From CAVVFX01 sp963777595 (GTDB taxonomy: Bacteria; Acidobacteriota; Terriglobia; Bryobacterales; Bryobacteraceae): a stretch of 64,000 bases of DNA. Made by a program: the position numbers and the translations under genes. The stretch spans positions 1-64,000 of the forward strand of contig CAVZRE010000063.1 in assembly GCA_963777595.1 (NCBI GenBank), given 5' to 3'. Shown piece after piece: positions 36,314 to 46,811 of this stretch (its first letter is position 1; the number at the start of each line of letters is the position of its first letter). The notes beneath the pieces are model-generated. The model did no database searches and was not told the DNA's origin. It saw only the letters and a program-made list of their open reading frames with translations.

Positions 36314-36967
36314 ATGCTTTCTACCACGCGTGCTTCGCTTCTGATCTGTTTGCTATCCGCCTCCGCATTCGGTCAAAGCGGCTTGGGCGTCTTCACAAAT
36401 TCCGGTGACGTTGGAGGACCCGCAATCAAAGGCTCCTCCGAATTTAGCGCCTCGAACGGCCAGTACCGGATCACCGGCTCAGGAGCCAATATCTGGGGGA
36501 TGCAGGATCAATTTCGATATGTCTGGAAGGAGATGACAGGCAACTTCGCAGTCACGGCCACCATGCGATTTCTTGGGACAGGAGCCGATCACCGCAAGGC
36601 CGGTATCATGGTCCGCCAGTCTCTGGACGCCGATGCGACTTACGCTGACGTGGTGATCCACGGCACCGGTATGCCCGGGCTTCAATGGCGCAGCAAACAG
36701 GGCGAAGACACGAACACTTTCGATCTGCCGATCGAGGGTCCGGGAACGTTCCATCTGAAGCTCGTGCGTAACGGCGTCAGGATCTTCATGTACATCGGGA
36801 AGGGTGACGCCGAGCCGAAGGAAATTGCGCACACCGAAGTGTCATTTCGCGCCCCGGTTTTGGTCGGCCTTGCCGTCTGTTCCCATAATGCGGGCGCCTC
36901 GGACACGGTCATATTTTCCAATGTCTCGGTGGAAAAATTACCCGAGCCGGTGACGAAGGGACAATAG
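36314..36967 (+). CDS. Secreted concanavalin-like (DUF1349-type) protein, paralogue 3
   Basis: The frame is open from 36254, overlapping the gene before it, but ATG 36314 opens a signal peptide (MLSTTRASLLICLLSASAFG) and is the likely start, giving 217 residues. The domain matches paralogue 2 line by line: LGVFTNSGDVGGPAIKG, YRITGSGANIWGMQDQFRYV, DHRKAGIMVRQSLDADATYA, PVLVGLAVCSHNAGASDTVI. It is the last gene of the co-oriented set from 29921 and ends convergent with the broken receptor at 37060. Tandem duplication probably produced paralogues 2 and 3. Confidence 0.82.
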   Translation: MLSTTRASLLICLLSASAFGQSGLGVFTNSGDVGGPAIKGSSEFSASNGQYRITGSGANIWGMQDQFRYVWKEMTGNFAVTATMRFLGTGADHRKAGIMVRQSLDADATYADVVIHGTGMPGLQWRSKQGEDTNTFDLPIEGPGTFHLKLVRNGVRIFMYIGKGDAEPKEIAHTEVSFRAPVLVGLAVCSHNAGASDTVIFSNVSVEKLPEPVTKGQ

Positions 36968-37059
36968 GCGGGTCCCGCCACTCCGGTCGGGCAGCGGCGC
37001 TGTCGCGGGCGCTAGATGCGCCGCTCTCCCGCGCGAGTCTCGTTCTGCATGCACTCCGA

Positions 37060-40000
37060 TCAGAAGTTCAGCCGCAACTGCATGGTGATGGTGCGAGGAC
37101 CGTACTGCGGGCCGGTAGCGCGTCCGAAGTTGACGTTGCCGACCGTGCCGTTGACACCGAAATTGGTCCGGTTGAAGGCGTTGAAACGCGTTCGCCTGGA
37201 ACTGCAATCGCACCCTGGTTCCATCTCCCTTGGGCCACACCGCCAGTTGCTTGAGTAACGCGATGTTATCGACGAGCACCGGTGGTTGCCGGAACTTGCT
37301 GTTGTACTGCGAGGATGTCCCGAACGAGAACTGTCCGGGAACCGAGAACGCCGCCGCATTGAAATAGAGACTGGCTGGATTATTCGGATTCAGCGAAGTG
37401 CGGCTCTGTCCGGTGAGAACGGGTCCGCCGTTCTCATTGCACATGCGGGCATCGGTGAACAGCACGCCATTGCCGAGCGTGTTGGCGCAGGTCAGCGCGA
37501 TCAACGCGCCGCTGCGGTATTGATGCGTGTCGGAGAGCGTCCAGTTGCCCACGATGGCATTCACCAGCGCGATTGCTGCTGCTGAGGAAATGCTTGCCGG
37601 TGCCGAACGGCAGATCGTAGCTGCTCAGGAAATTGAACACGTTCGGCTGATCGAAAGGCAGAATAGGATTTCGCCTGGTTCAGGTTGTACATATCTTGCG
37701 GGTATACCTGGGTCTGCGAGAAGATCTGCCGATAGGTCAGCAGAGCGAGCGTCTTCGACCGCACATAGGACGCTGTAAACTGCCAGTTGCCGAATCGCCG
37801 CTGCACCTTAAAAGTCGCGGAGTCGTACCAGGTTTGTCCCTGGCCGCTATTGCGGGAGTAAACGTTCAGGAACTGCGGAAACGGCCGCAGTGCCTGAGCC
37901 AGCGTACCGGTGAAGTTCGGATAAGGCGGCTTGAATCCCGCGGCCACCACTGCGGGAGCTGTAATATTTTGGCTCAGAAGCGATCCCAGGTAAAGATAAG
38001 ACGGATTCACCTGGTTCAGATCCACCGTGGAATTCAGACGGTAGCCGCGATTACCCTGATAATCGACGTCGATCAGGAACTTCTTGATTTCGCGTTGCAG
38101 GTTGAGACTATAGGTATAGATCCGCGGAGCCTTGCCGAACGTGGGTCCCATGAAATCGACAGCCGTGCCGTTGCCGACGCTGGGGCTAAGGTTCGGCGGG
38201 GGCTGATATCCGGGCGGTTTGGGAAGTCCACCGTCCCATTGAAACGGAGCATTGAGTCCGTCGGAAACCTGCGAAAAGGTGTAATTGGCGCCCGTGGTGC
38301 AGCCACAACCGCCATTGCTGGTGGCTTCGTAGAAGATACCGAAACCGCCGCGCAGAACCGTCTTGGGGGTGATCTGATAGGCAAAGCCCGGCGCGCGGTC
38401 CGATATCTGTGAAGTCCGTGGGCCAGAAACGCGTCATGCCCGAACGATCGGGACCGCTGCCTGCAAAGATATAAGCACCGGGATAATTGTTGGCGGCTGG
38501 ATTGGGCTCCGTCAATGAGATGGAACCCATGATGGGCGCATACCAGTTAACCGGGATGTCGTAGCGCAGGCCGAGATTCAAGGTGAGCTTAGAGTTGACG
38601 CGCCAGTTGTCCTGGAAGTAGAAACCATAATACTGATAACGGATCACCGAAAACTGCACGGGAGTGGCTTCGGCGGTGGCTGAATCCGGTAAGCCGAGCA
38701 GGAAACTCGCGAACGAGTTGCCCGTGGTTCCGGTAGCGCCGGGAAGCGCCGTTTCATTACGCGAAAAAGTGTAGTTTCCGTTGGTCCCGGCGAGGTCATA
38801 CCCATAGGTTTCAAGCCGCCGCATATCCCAGCCCGTCTTGAATTCGTGCTTCCCTTTCACGATGGTCAGGCCCTGCGAGACTTGAGTGGTGTAGTTGTTC
38901 TGGCCGCCATTGTTCACTTTGCCTTGCTGCATGCCCCAGCCGGTGTAACCGTCAGCCGGAGCAAAATTGATCACCGGCGTTGCGTCGGAGTCACCCGTAA
39001 TTCCAGGGAAACCCACTTTGGAAGCGAATCCGCTTTGTGCGGGCACGAACCACAGCTGTACGGTGCGGGAATACCCATAGGTGGAGTGCAACAAGACGGT
39101 CGGAGAAAAAGTGTAGTCGTGATTGACCCGAAAGATGCGAGGCTTCTGATACTGGCTGCCCAACGCGGTTCCGAGCGGGCCGGTAAAATCCGATGTCGCG
39201 GCAGTCAATTGGCTGTCAATCGACTGGAAATACGCAATCCGATTCTTCTCGCTGAAAATGTGGTCGATCTTGAACGCCCAAACGTGATCAGTAACTTGTG
39301 AAGTATTGACGAAGGAATGGTTATTGGTCAAGGCGGACCCGTTGGGCGCGGGAATGTAGGGAATGATGTTAGCCGAGATCTTGCTGAAACGGCTGGTGGG
39401 AATAATGTTGTTCGGGAAGGGCGAGCGGGTCGGATTGGTCCCGACCAGTGGTACTGATCGGATCGTAGATAGCCTGCGGGATCTGGCTGAAGTTCCCCTG
39501 CGTCTCAAGGGTAGTGGGAACTGTATTCACGATCGCGGAGGGCGTGACCGGCCGCAAATCATTGTCGTCCGAGAAATAGAAGAACGTTTTGTTTCGCCCG
39601 TTGTAGACCTTGGGAATGTAGACGGGTCCGCCGATGCCGCCGCCCGTTTCGCTCAACCGGTCCTTTGGCCGGGAACCGGGGGCGTTGGCACGGTTTTGAT
39701 TGTAGCTCCAACCTGCCGCTTCCCAAATCTGGCTGCGCATACTGTACACCCAGGTTCCGTGCAGATCGTTGGTGCCCGAGCGCGTGTTCAGGATTTCGAT
39801 ACCGCCGCCGGTTCGGCCATATTCCGCCGTGTAAGTTCCGACCAGCAGTTTGAATTCGCTAAACGATTCCGCGGTGGGAGGATTGAAGACCGTCCCGCCG
39901 GATTCAGGAATTACGTTGCTGGTGCCGTCGATCAACTGCTCGCGCGCGCGTCCCGTCGACCCCGCAATGCTGGTCTCCGAACCGTTGTTCACGCCCGCCA

Positions 40001-40508
40001 TGAAGCCCAGGAAGGCCGACGGACTCTGCAGGCCTCCCGACCAAAGCGGCAGCGTCTCGTACATTCTCGGGGTGAGAGTCTGTCCTTTTTCACTGGTTTC
40101 GGTGTCCAGGAGCGTCTGATTTGCGCTGACCTGGATGCTTTGGTTGACATCGCCAATTTCCAGTTGAAGATCGAGCGTCTGGCGCTGCGCAATGAAGATT
40201 TCAACGTGAGTGCGGACCAATTTCTTGAACCCGGATTTCTCGGCGGTCACTGTCCAAAGGCCCGGAGGCAGACTGGGAAACACGTAGATGCCGTCGGCGT
40301 TCGAAACCGAGCGCAAGGTAACGCCCTCTGTAGAGGACGTAACGTCAACGGTAGCTCCGGCAATCGCAGCGTGACCCGGATCGAGTACCTCGCCTGACAA
40401 CGACCCGGTTTGCGATTGTGCGAAGGTAAGGGTGCTACTCAGACTCAGAACAAGAGCACCAATAGCTACTTTTATTAGGTAATTCCCGCGCTTAGCACTA
40501 ATCGACAT
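37060..40508 (-). pseudogene. Third Oar-like TonB-dependent receptor, frame-broken
   Basis: The reverse strand starts at 40508 with signal peptide ending STLTFAQ and a carboxypeptidase-regulatory domain (SGEVLDPGHAAIAGATVDV). The first 350 residues are intact down to about 39450. The frame then shifts to a segment at 39460-38400 (FPNNIIPTSRFSKISANIIP, YGFYFQDNWRVNSKLTLNLG). Further shifts are near 38395, 37660, 37565 and 37180. The C-terminal strand TITMQLRLNF ends at 37060. Joined, it would be about 1150 residues. Each piece is well conserved, so decay, if real, is recent. It faces the aminotransferase-like gene at 40641 across a 132-base divergent control region. Confidence 0.85.
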
Positions 40509-40554
40509 GGTCAGTCTCCCTTTTCTGCATCAAGTTATCGAGCAACTATATTCG

Positions 40555-40574
40555 CTTGACGCAAACAAGTCAAG
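40555..40574. promoter_or_regulatory. Possible operator dyad between divergent genes
   Basis: CTTGAC (40555-40560) and GTCAAG (40569-40574) form a perfect six-base inverted repeat around eight bases in the 132-base gap between the third receptor and the aminotransferase-like gene. Position and symmetry fit a repressor site, but no regulator is known and a dyad of this size can arise by chance. Confidence 0.35.
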
Positions 40575-40640
40575 TGCTTTCGCATACTTCCGCTTTACTA
40601 CTCCTTGCGTTTCGACCTTAATAGCGATTAACTTGTTTCC

Positions 40641-41925
40641 ATGGATCGACGCCGATTCTTCTCTTCCGCAGTTGGCGCAGTAGCCGCAATGCAAGTTAAT
40701 TCCGTCGCGCGGGCACAGAAAGCCGCCAAGTCGGTTGCCGGCCGGCCCGCAGATGTGGTCGCTCGCGATGAAGACTTCTGGTTCAACATTCGTGAGGCCT
40801 TCACGGTCGACCGCACGCTAATCAATCTGAACAATGGCGGCGTCTCACCTGCCCCGCGCATCGTAATGGATACGGAAATACGTTACCTCGAGATGGAGAA
40901 TATGAATCCCACTTACTACATGTGGCGAATTCTCGATCCAGGCATCGAAACTTGCCGGCGGCGGCTGGCCCAGACCTTTGGTTGCGATCCGGAAGAGATC
41001 GCGATCACACGTAATGCCAGCGAGGCTCTGGAAATCGTGCAGTTTGGTCTCGACCTGAAAGCCGGCGACGAAGTCATCACCACCAACCAGGATTACCCGC
41101 GAATGATCGCGTCGTGGCAACAGCGCGAGCGGCGGGACGGAATCGTTCTCAAGCAGTTGAAATTTCCCGTGCCGCCTCCCAGTCTGGAGTTTCTCGCCAA
41201 ACTGGTGGAAGATGCCATCACTCCGCGAACCCGGGTCATTCACATCTGCCACATCACCAACCGCACGGGCCAGATCTTCCCGGTGAAGAAGAATTTGCCA
41301 GATGGGACGCGAGCGAGGGATCGAAGTCGTGATCGATGGAGCCCACGCATTCACGCAGTTTCCGTTCAAGCATGAAGACCTCGATTGCGACTACTACGGC
41401 ACTTCGCTGCACAAGTGGCTGCTCGCGCCGATCGGCACCGGGATGCTGTACATGCGAAAATCCAAGATCCCCAAAATCTGGCCGATGATGGGCGCGGACG
41501 AGTCGCTGCATCATGATATCCGAAAGTTCGAGCAGATTGGCACGCATCCTGCTTCTCAGCGGAATGCCATTGCAGAGGCCGTCAATTTTCACGACAGCAT
41601 CGGCGCGGAGCGAAAAGCGGAACGTTTTCGTTATCTGCGCCGCCGCTGGTCCGATCAACTGCGCAGTTTGCCGGGCGTAAAGATTCTGAATAGCGACGAC
41701 CCCGAGCAATCCTGTGGCATCGGCTTCATCAGTGTGGAGGGTTTCGAAGCGGCTAAGTTAGTCGGCTATTTGTGGAGCAAGTACCGCGTCTGGACGACAT
41801 CGTTCGACTCACCTGGGGAATATCAAGGCCTGCGGATCACGCCCAACGTTTACACCACTCTCGAAGAAATCGACACGTTCGTGGAGGCCATGCAGACAGT
41901 GATCAGGAAAGGCGCTCTCCCGTGA
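40641..41925 (+). CDS. Exported class V aminotransferase-fold protein, one frameshift
   Basis: The product starts with a twin-arginine signal (MDRRRFFSSAVGAVAAM). It continues as a class V aminotransferase/isopenicillin-epimerase-type PLP enzyme: INLNNGGVSPAPRIVMD, ITRNASEALEIVQFGLDL, DEVITTNQDYPRMI, VIHICHITNRTGQIFPV. The frame shifts near 41295, where one extra A in AAGAAGAAT would explain it. The second segment gives VVIDGAHAFTQFPF (the PLP aspartate) and the Schiff-base lysine in TSLHKWLLAPIGTGMLY, then a normal C-terminus at 41925. Rejoined it has about 428 residues with all key residues. Exported members of this fold are common in Acidobacteria and Planctomycetes; substrates are unknown. 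The cytochrome gene begins 28 bases later. Confidence 0.82.
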
Positions 41926-41953
41926 TGAGGATGTTTTCAGATACTATAGACGC

Positions 41954-44389
41954 TTGCGAGCGCAAGCCAGATCCTTTTTGTTGTTACTGTTGGTTCCCGG
42001 CGCGTATGGCGCGGACGAAACGCCTCAGTCACTTCTGACCGCGCGATGTCAGACATGCCACAACGACCAGATCCGCTCGGGTGGCCTGTCATTGACGACC
42101 ATGGCGCGGATGCGAAAGGGCGGGAATCGTGGACCGGCAGTGGTACCGGGCAAGCCGGACGAGAGCGTACTCTACCGGATGATCTCGGGCAGTCCACCGG
42201 CGATGCCGAAGCAAGGCGAGCCATTAAGCGCTGAACAGGTAGCTCTCATCCGGCAATGGATTCTGAAAGGCGCTCCATGGATGGAAGCTGAGAAATGGTG
42301 GTCGTTGCAGCCCCTTTCCCGGCCCGATCCGCCGCCGGTGAAATTGGCTCGCACCCCGATCGACGCGTTTATTCTCGCCAAACTGCAGGAACATGGATTG
42401 CAACCTTCAGCCGAAGCGGATCGCCGCACCTTGATTCGCAGGGTGACTTATGATCTGCACGGTCTGCCCCCGACGCCGGAAGAGGTCGACGCTTTCGTCT
42501 CCGATCAGTCATCCACCGCTTACGAAAAGTTAGTGGACCGGTTGCTCGCATCGCCGCGCTATGGCGAGCGGTGGGGGCGCCACTGGCTGGATGCCGCGCA
42601 TTACGGCGAATCGCATGGTTACGACAAGGACAAACCGCGCCGCAACGCCTGGCCCTATCGCGACTACGTGATCACGTCATTCAACGAGGATAAGCCGTAC
42701 GCGCGGTTCGTACAGGAGCAACTCGCCGGCGACGTCATGTTTCCCGACGACCCGGATGCGACGATAGCGCTGGGCTTCATCGCAGCCGGACCGTGGGATT
42801 ATGTCGGGCAGGCGGAGTTGCGCGAAGGCACCACTGACAAGAACGATCACGCGCGTGCTCGACCGCGACGATATGGTGACCGTGGCCATGTCCTCTCTCG
42901 TCAGCATGACCGCGCATTGTGCCCGGTGCCACGATCACAAATTCGATCCCATCCGCCAGGAGGACTACTACAGCCTGCAGGCCGTATTTGCAGGCGTAGA
43001 TCGTGCGGACCGGCCGTTTGATCGCGATCCCGAAACATTTCGTCGACGCAACAGTTTGCTCGCGCAACGGCGGCGCCCTCGTCGGCGAAACTACGGCCGC
43101 TGGAAGATAGTGCGGCCGGACTGACAACACCGGAGATCGAGGCGCTTGATCAGCAGGTTGCCGGAGTGGAAACAGATCAATGCCACAGATCCCGCGAACC
43201 GGCCGGCGGAAATCAAGCAGACAGATTGCGGACGCGGCAGTGCGTCGAGCGGCTTTGGTGAAAGCCGCGCTCTCGCCGTCGACAGTGATGGCGATGGATC
43301 GCTTACGGTCCGAAATCGCGAACGTTGACCGCGATATGAAGGCGCTGCCAAAGCCGCAATGGGTGTATGCGGCGGCCAACTATTTTGAGCCGCAGGGAAC
43401 TTTTCGTTTCGCCATTTCGCCCCGCCCGTGTAAGGTACTGGCGCGCGGCAGCGTGGATAGTCCGGGCGCGCTGGCCCCGCCGGGAGCGCTTTCCTGCGTC
43501 CCTGGATTGAAGCCGCGCTTCGATATCGACCCGACGGCTCCTGAAGGCGAGCGCCGCGCCGCGCTCGCGCGCTGGATCACCGACTCGAATAATATGCTGA
43601 CCTGGCGCTCCATCGTGAACCGCGTTTGGCATTATCATTTCGGTGCGGGGATTGTCGATACGCCCGAATGACTTTGGCCACATGGGTTCGCTGCCCTCGC
43701 ATCCCGAATTGCTCGATTGGCTGGCTGCCGAGTTTCGCGATAACGGCGGATCCTTCAAGAAACTGCATAAGCTGATCGTGATGAGTTCCGTGTACCGTCA
43801 GATCGTCCGCGGACAATCGCGGCCAACGCAAGGAACGATGCCGACAATCGCTATCTCTGGCGGGCCAACCGGCAGCGCCTGGATGCGGAATCCTTACGCG
43901 ATACGATTCTGGCCGTCAGCGGCAAACTCGATCTCACCATGGGCGGCCCATCGGTGGAGCAGTTCTTCTTCAAGGACGACCATTCGCCCGTCTACGACTA
44001 CGCTCGGTTCGATCCCGATGCGCCCGGCAACTTTCGCCGAAGCATCTATCGCTTCATCGTCCGCAGCGTGCCCGATCCTCTGATGGAGCGCTTCGATTGT
44101 CCGGACGTTTCGATGATCACGGCCAAGCGAACCACCACCATCACGGCGATCCAGGCGCTGGCGCTGATGAACAATCCGTTCGTACTGAAACAGGCGGAGC
44201 ATCTCGCAGAGCGCATCCAGGCGTGAGCGGCGACCCGTCGAACAAATCGAAGCTTACCGTCTGGTCCTGCAGCGAGAGCCGCGAGCCTCGTGAGGAGCAG
44301 ACGTCTGTCAGGACTATCTGGCGCGAGAAGGCTTGCCGAATCTTTGCCGCCTGATCCTGAACACCAACGAATTCATTTTCATGGACTGA
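41954..44389 (+). pseudogene. Exported cytochrome-like DUF1549/DUF1553 protein, frame-broken
   Basis: The start is TTG 41954 before RSFLLLLLVPGAYGAD, a signal peptide. The haem-type site C32-Q-T-C35-H36 follows, then a c-type cytochrome region (YRMISGSPPAMPKQGEPLS) and DUF1549 (TPIDAFILAKLQEHGL, YDLHGLPPTPEEVDAFV, RYGERWGRHWLDAAHYGES). Later parts lie in other frames: a second CxxCH in CARCHDHKFDPI (about 42918), LARWITDSNNMLTWRSIVNR (about 43564), GHMGSLPSHPELLDWLAAEF and MITAKRTTTITAIQALALMN (about 44113). The stop after NTNEFIFMD is at 44387. I count at least four breaks. The family is typical of Planctomycetes and Acidobacteria and is almost always paired with DUF1501, as here. Its substrate is unknown. 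Confidence 0.82.
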
Positions 44390-44391
44390 CT

Positions 44392-45813
44392 ATGCCACGA
44401 CGAATAGGCGACGAAGATTCTTGTGGAATTACGGCGGCGGGTTGGGCGGCATCGCGCTGGCGAATCTGCTGGCCGAGTCGGGCTTGCTGGCAGACACTCC
44501 GCCAGGCCTGCACCATCCCGCCAAAGCCAAACGCGTGGTCCAGCTATTCATGTCGGGCGCCGCGAGCCAGTGCGACACATTCGACTACAAGCCGAAGCTG
44601 ATCGAACGCAATGGCGAGAAGTTCGATCCCGGCGGCAAGGTCGAACTCTTCCAGAGCAGCCCCGGCGCGGTGATGGCGAGCCCCTGGGAGTGGAAGCAGC
44701 ATGGGCAGTGCGGCAAATGGGTGAGTGGCCTGGTGCCGCACCTGGCTTCCTGCGTGGACGACATGGCGTTCGTTCATTCCATGATTTCGAAATCCAATGT
44801 TCACGGGCCGGCGACATTCATGCAGAATACCGGCTTCGTGTCTGCCCGGCTTTCCCTGCATGGGCGCATGGGTCTCCTATGGTCTGGGCAGCATGAACAA
44901 AGATCTGCCCACGTTCGTGGTGCTTCCCGATTCCCGCGGCTTTGCGCCCAACGGTGCCGGGCAACTGGACGGCCGGATTTCTTCCGGCCGCGCACCAGGG
45001 CACGATGATTCGCGCCAGCAGCGCCAATCCGATCTACGATCTTTTCCCGCCCAAGAGCGCAGCTTACATCACAGCCAGCAAAGTGAAGCCGGACACGCTC
45101 ACGGTCCTCAATCACCATCAACCGCGCAGCACCTCGCAGTCGCGCGCAGGAGATTCGCGTCTGGAAGCGCGCATCGCATCCTATGAACTGGCCGCCAAGC
45201 TGCAGATCAGCGCTCCGGAGGTGATGGACATTTCGAAGGAATCCGACGCCACCGAACGACTCTATGGCATCGACGACCCAAGTCACGGAAGATTTCGGAC
45301 GCAATTGTCTGGTCGCGCGGCGCATGCTGGAGCGCGGGGTCCGGTTCGTGCAGGTTTGGAGCGGCGCGGATAACGGCTTTCCGCGCCGCAACTGGGACAG
45401 CCATGAAGACATTGCCAAGGATCACGCCAACATGGCCGCGGGCATGGACAAGCCCGCCGCGGCGCTGATCAAGGATCTGAAAGTCGCGCGGGATGCTGGA
45501 CGACACCATCGTCCATTGGGCTACGGAGTTCGGACGCATGCCGTGCAGCCAGGGCGGCAAGGGCCGGGACCACAATCCGTTTGCCTTTACGACGTTTTTC
45601 GCGGGCGGCGGATTCAAAGGCGGAGTCAGCTACGGCGCAAGCGACGAATGGTCATATAAGGTGGCGGACAAACCCGCCTATTGTTATGACATGCATGCCA
45701 CCATGCTGCACTTACTCGGTATCGATCACAAGCGGTTGACTTATCGGCACAACGGTATCGACCGGCGCATCACGGACGTTTACGGCGAAGTGATCCGCGA
45801 GGTTTTAGCATGA
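44392..45813 (+). pseudogene. Tat-exported DUF1501 protein, frame-broken
   Basis: ATG 44392 lies two bases behind the DUF1549/DUF1553 stop. The frame shifts at once; one missing base after ATGCC restores TTNRRRRFLWNYGGG, a twin-arginine signal. The DUF1501 core follows: KAKRVVQLFMSGAASQCDTF, DDMAFVHSMISKSNVHGPA, YGLGSMNKDLPTFVVLPDSR, FGRNCLVARRMLERGVRFVQ, IVHWATEFGRMP, NPFAFTTFFAGGGFKGGVSY and LLGIDHKRLTYRHNGIDRRI. The order is correct but spread over at least four frame changes. DUF1501 belongs to the alkaline-phosphatase/sulfatase-like fold, and the role with its cytochrome partner is not established. The stop overlaps the next start by ATGA, so translation would be coupled. Confidence 0.82.
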
Positions 45814-46811
45814 TCATGAAACAGACTTTCGTCTACGCCCTGTTCTTTCTGTCGTCGAATCCCGCAGCGGCCCAATACAGCCTGTTCGCGTGTGTGACGA
45901 GCACCAAGGATTATGTAGTCGGCGCGCAACTACCGCCCAGTGGACTGTTTCTCAAGTCCCCAGCCCTGGTTTGGCAGCATATCGCCTACAATCATCCATT
46001 CCTGACAGGGATCGATTACGATCCGGCGGAACCCGCAACCGTGTACCTTTCGGCGGGCAATGCTCTCATCCAAGCATCTGGCCGCGGCAACACATGGAAG
46101 TTCCTCACGGGCGGCGATGTCACGGAACTGCGCGACGTAGCGGTCGATCGCAACCGGCCGGGCACTCTCTACTTCGCGCATAGCCACGGAATCCGCGTCA
46201 GCCATGATCGCGGCGTGACCTGGCGCGAGATCAGCGGCGGGCTGCACAGGAAATATACCGAAGCTCTTCATCTCGATGCCAGGAAATCGGGAGTGCTGCT
46301 GGCCGGCGGCGAAGAAGGAATCTTCCGGAGCGAGGATGAGGGTCAAACCTGGCGAATCGCCGGCGCTGCCGGTTTTCAAATTACACGTATCGAACAATCG
46401 CCGCACGACACCTGCGAGTGGCTCGCCACCACCCAAAAAGGAGGACTCTTCGCCTCGCGCGATTGCGGCAAAACGTTCGAGAACCTGGGCCGGATTGGAG
46501 TGGGCAGCAATCTCTACGATGTTGTCTTTGATCCGACTACGCCGCACCGGGTCGCCGTGGCCGGGTGGGGAACCGGCCTGTCGATCTCCGGAGACGATGG
46601 CAAGACTTGGCAGGTCCGTAGCGCCGGTCTCCCGAGGCCGGCGGTGGTGAGCGTAGTCTTCGATCCGGCAAAAGCCGGCCGGCTCTATGCCAGCGTGCCC
46701 GAAGACGCGCTGTACGTCTCCAACGACGCCGGTATAACCTGGACCAAAGAGGGGCTGGAAGGCAGTATCGTGAATCGCCTGAAGTTTGTTCCGGAGGCGC
46801 CTTTCAAGTGA
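45810..46811 (+). CDS. Secreted Asp-box (BNR/sortilin-like) beta-propeller
   Basis: The 333-residue protein has a signal peptide (MKQTFVYALFFLSSNPAAAQ) and five Asp-box motifs of the S-x-D-x-G-x-T-W type: SHDRGVTW, SEDEGQTW, SRDCGKTF, SGDDGKTW and SNDAGITW. They are spaced as in BNR/VPS10-like propellers. Sialidase catalytic residues are absent. Such propellers bind ligands at the surface. The start overlaps the DUF1501 stop (ATGA) and its end overlaps the GTG start of the next gene, so the three genes appear translationally coupled. Confidence 0.85.
   Translation: MIMKQTFVYALFFLSSNPAAAQYSLFACVTSTKDYVVGAQLPPSGLFLKSPALVWQHIAYNHPFLTGIDYDPAEPATVYLSAGNALIQASGRGNTWKFLTGGDVTELRDVAVDRNRPGTLYFAHSHGIRVSHDRGVTWREISGGLHRKYTEALHLDARKSGVLLAGGEEGIFRSEDEGQTWRIAGAAGFQITRIEQSPHDTCEWLATTQKGGLFASRDCGKTFENLGRIGVGSNLYDVVFDPTTPHRVAVAGWGTGLSISGDDGKTWQVRSAGLPRPAVVSVVFDPAKAGRLYASVPEDALYVSNDAGITWTKEGLEGSIVNRLKFVPEAPFK

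Noticed and set aside
36968..36984. GGCGGGTCCCGCC as a transcription terminator
   Set aside because: The palindrome leaves a one-base loop and is not followed by a T run.
39363..40397. Forward 344-residue frame
   Set aside because: It is antisense to the N-terminal part of the third TonB receptor, whose motifs are unambiguous.
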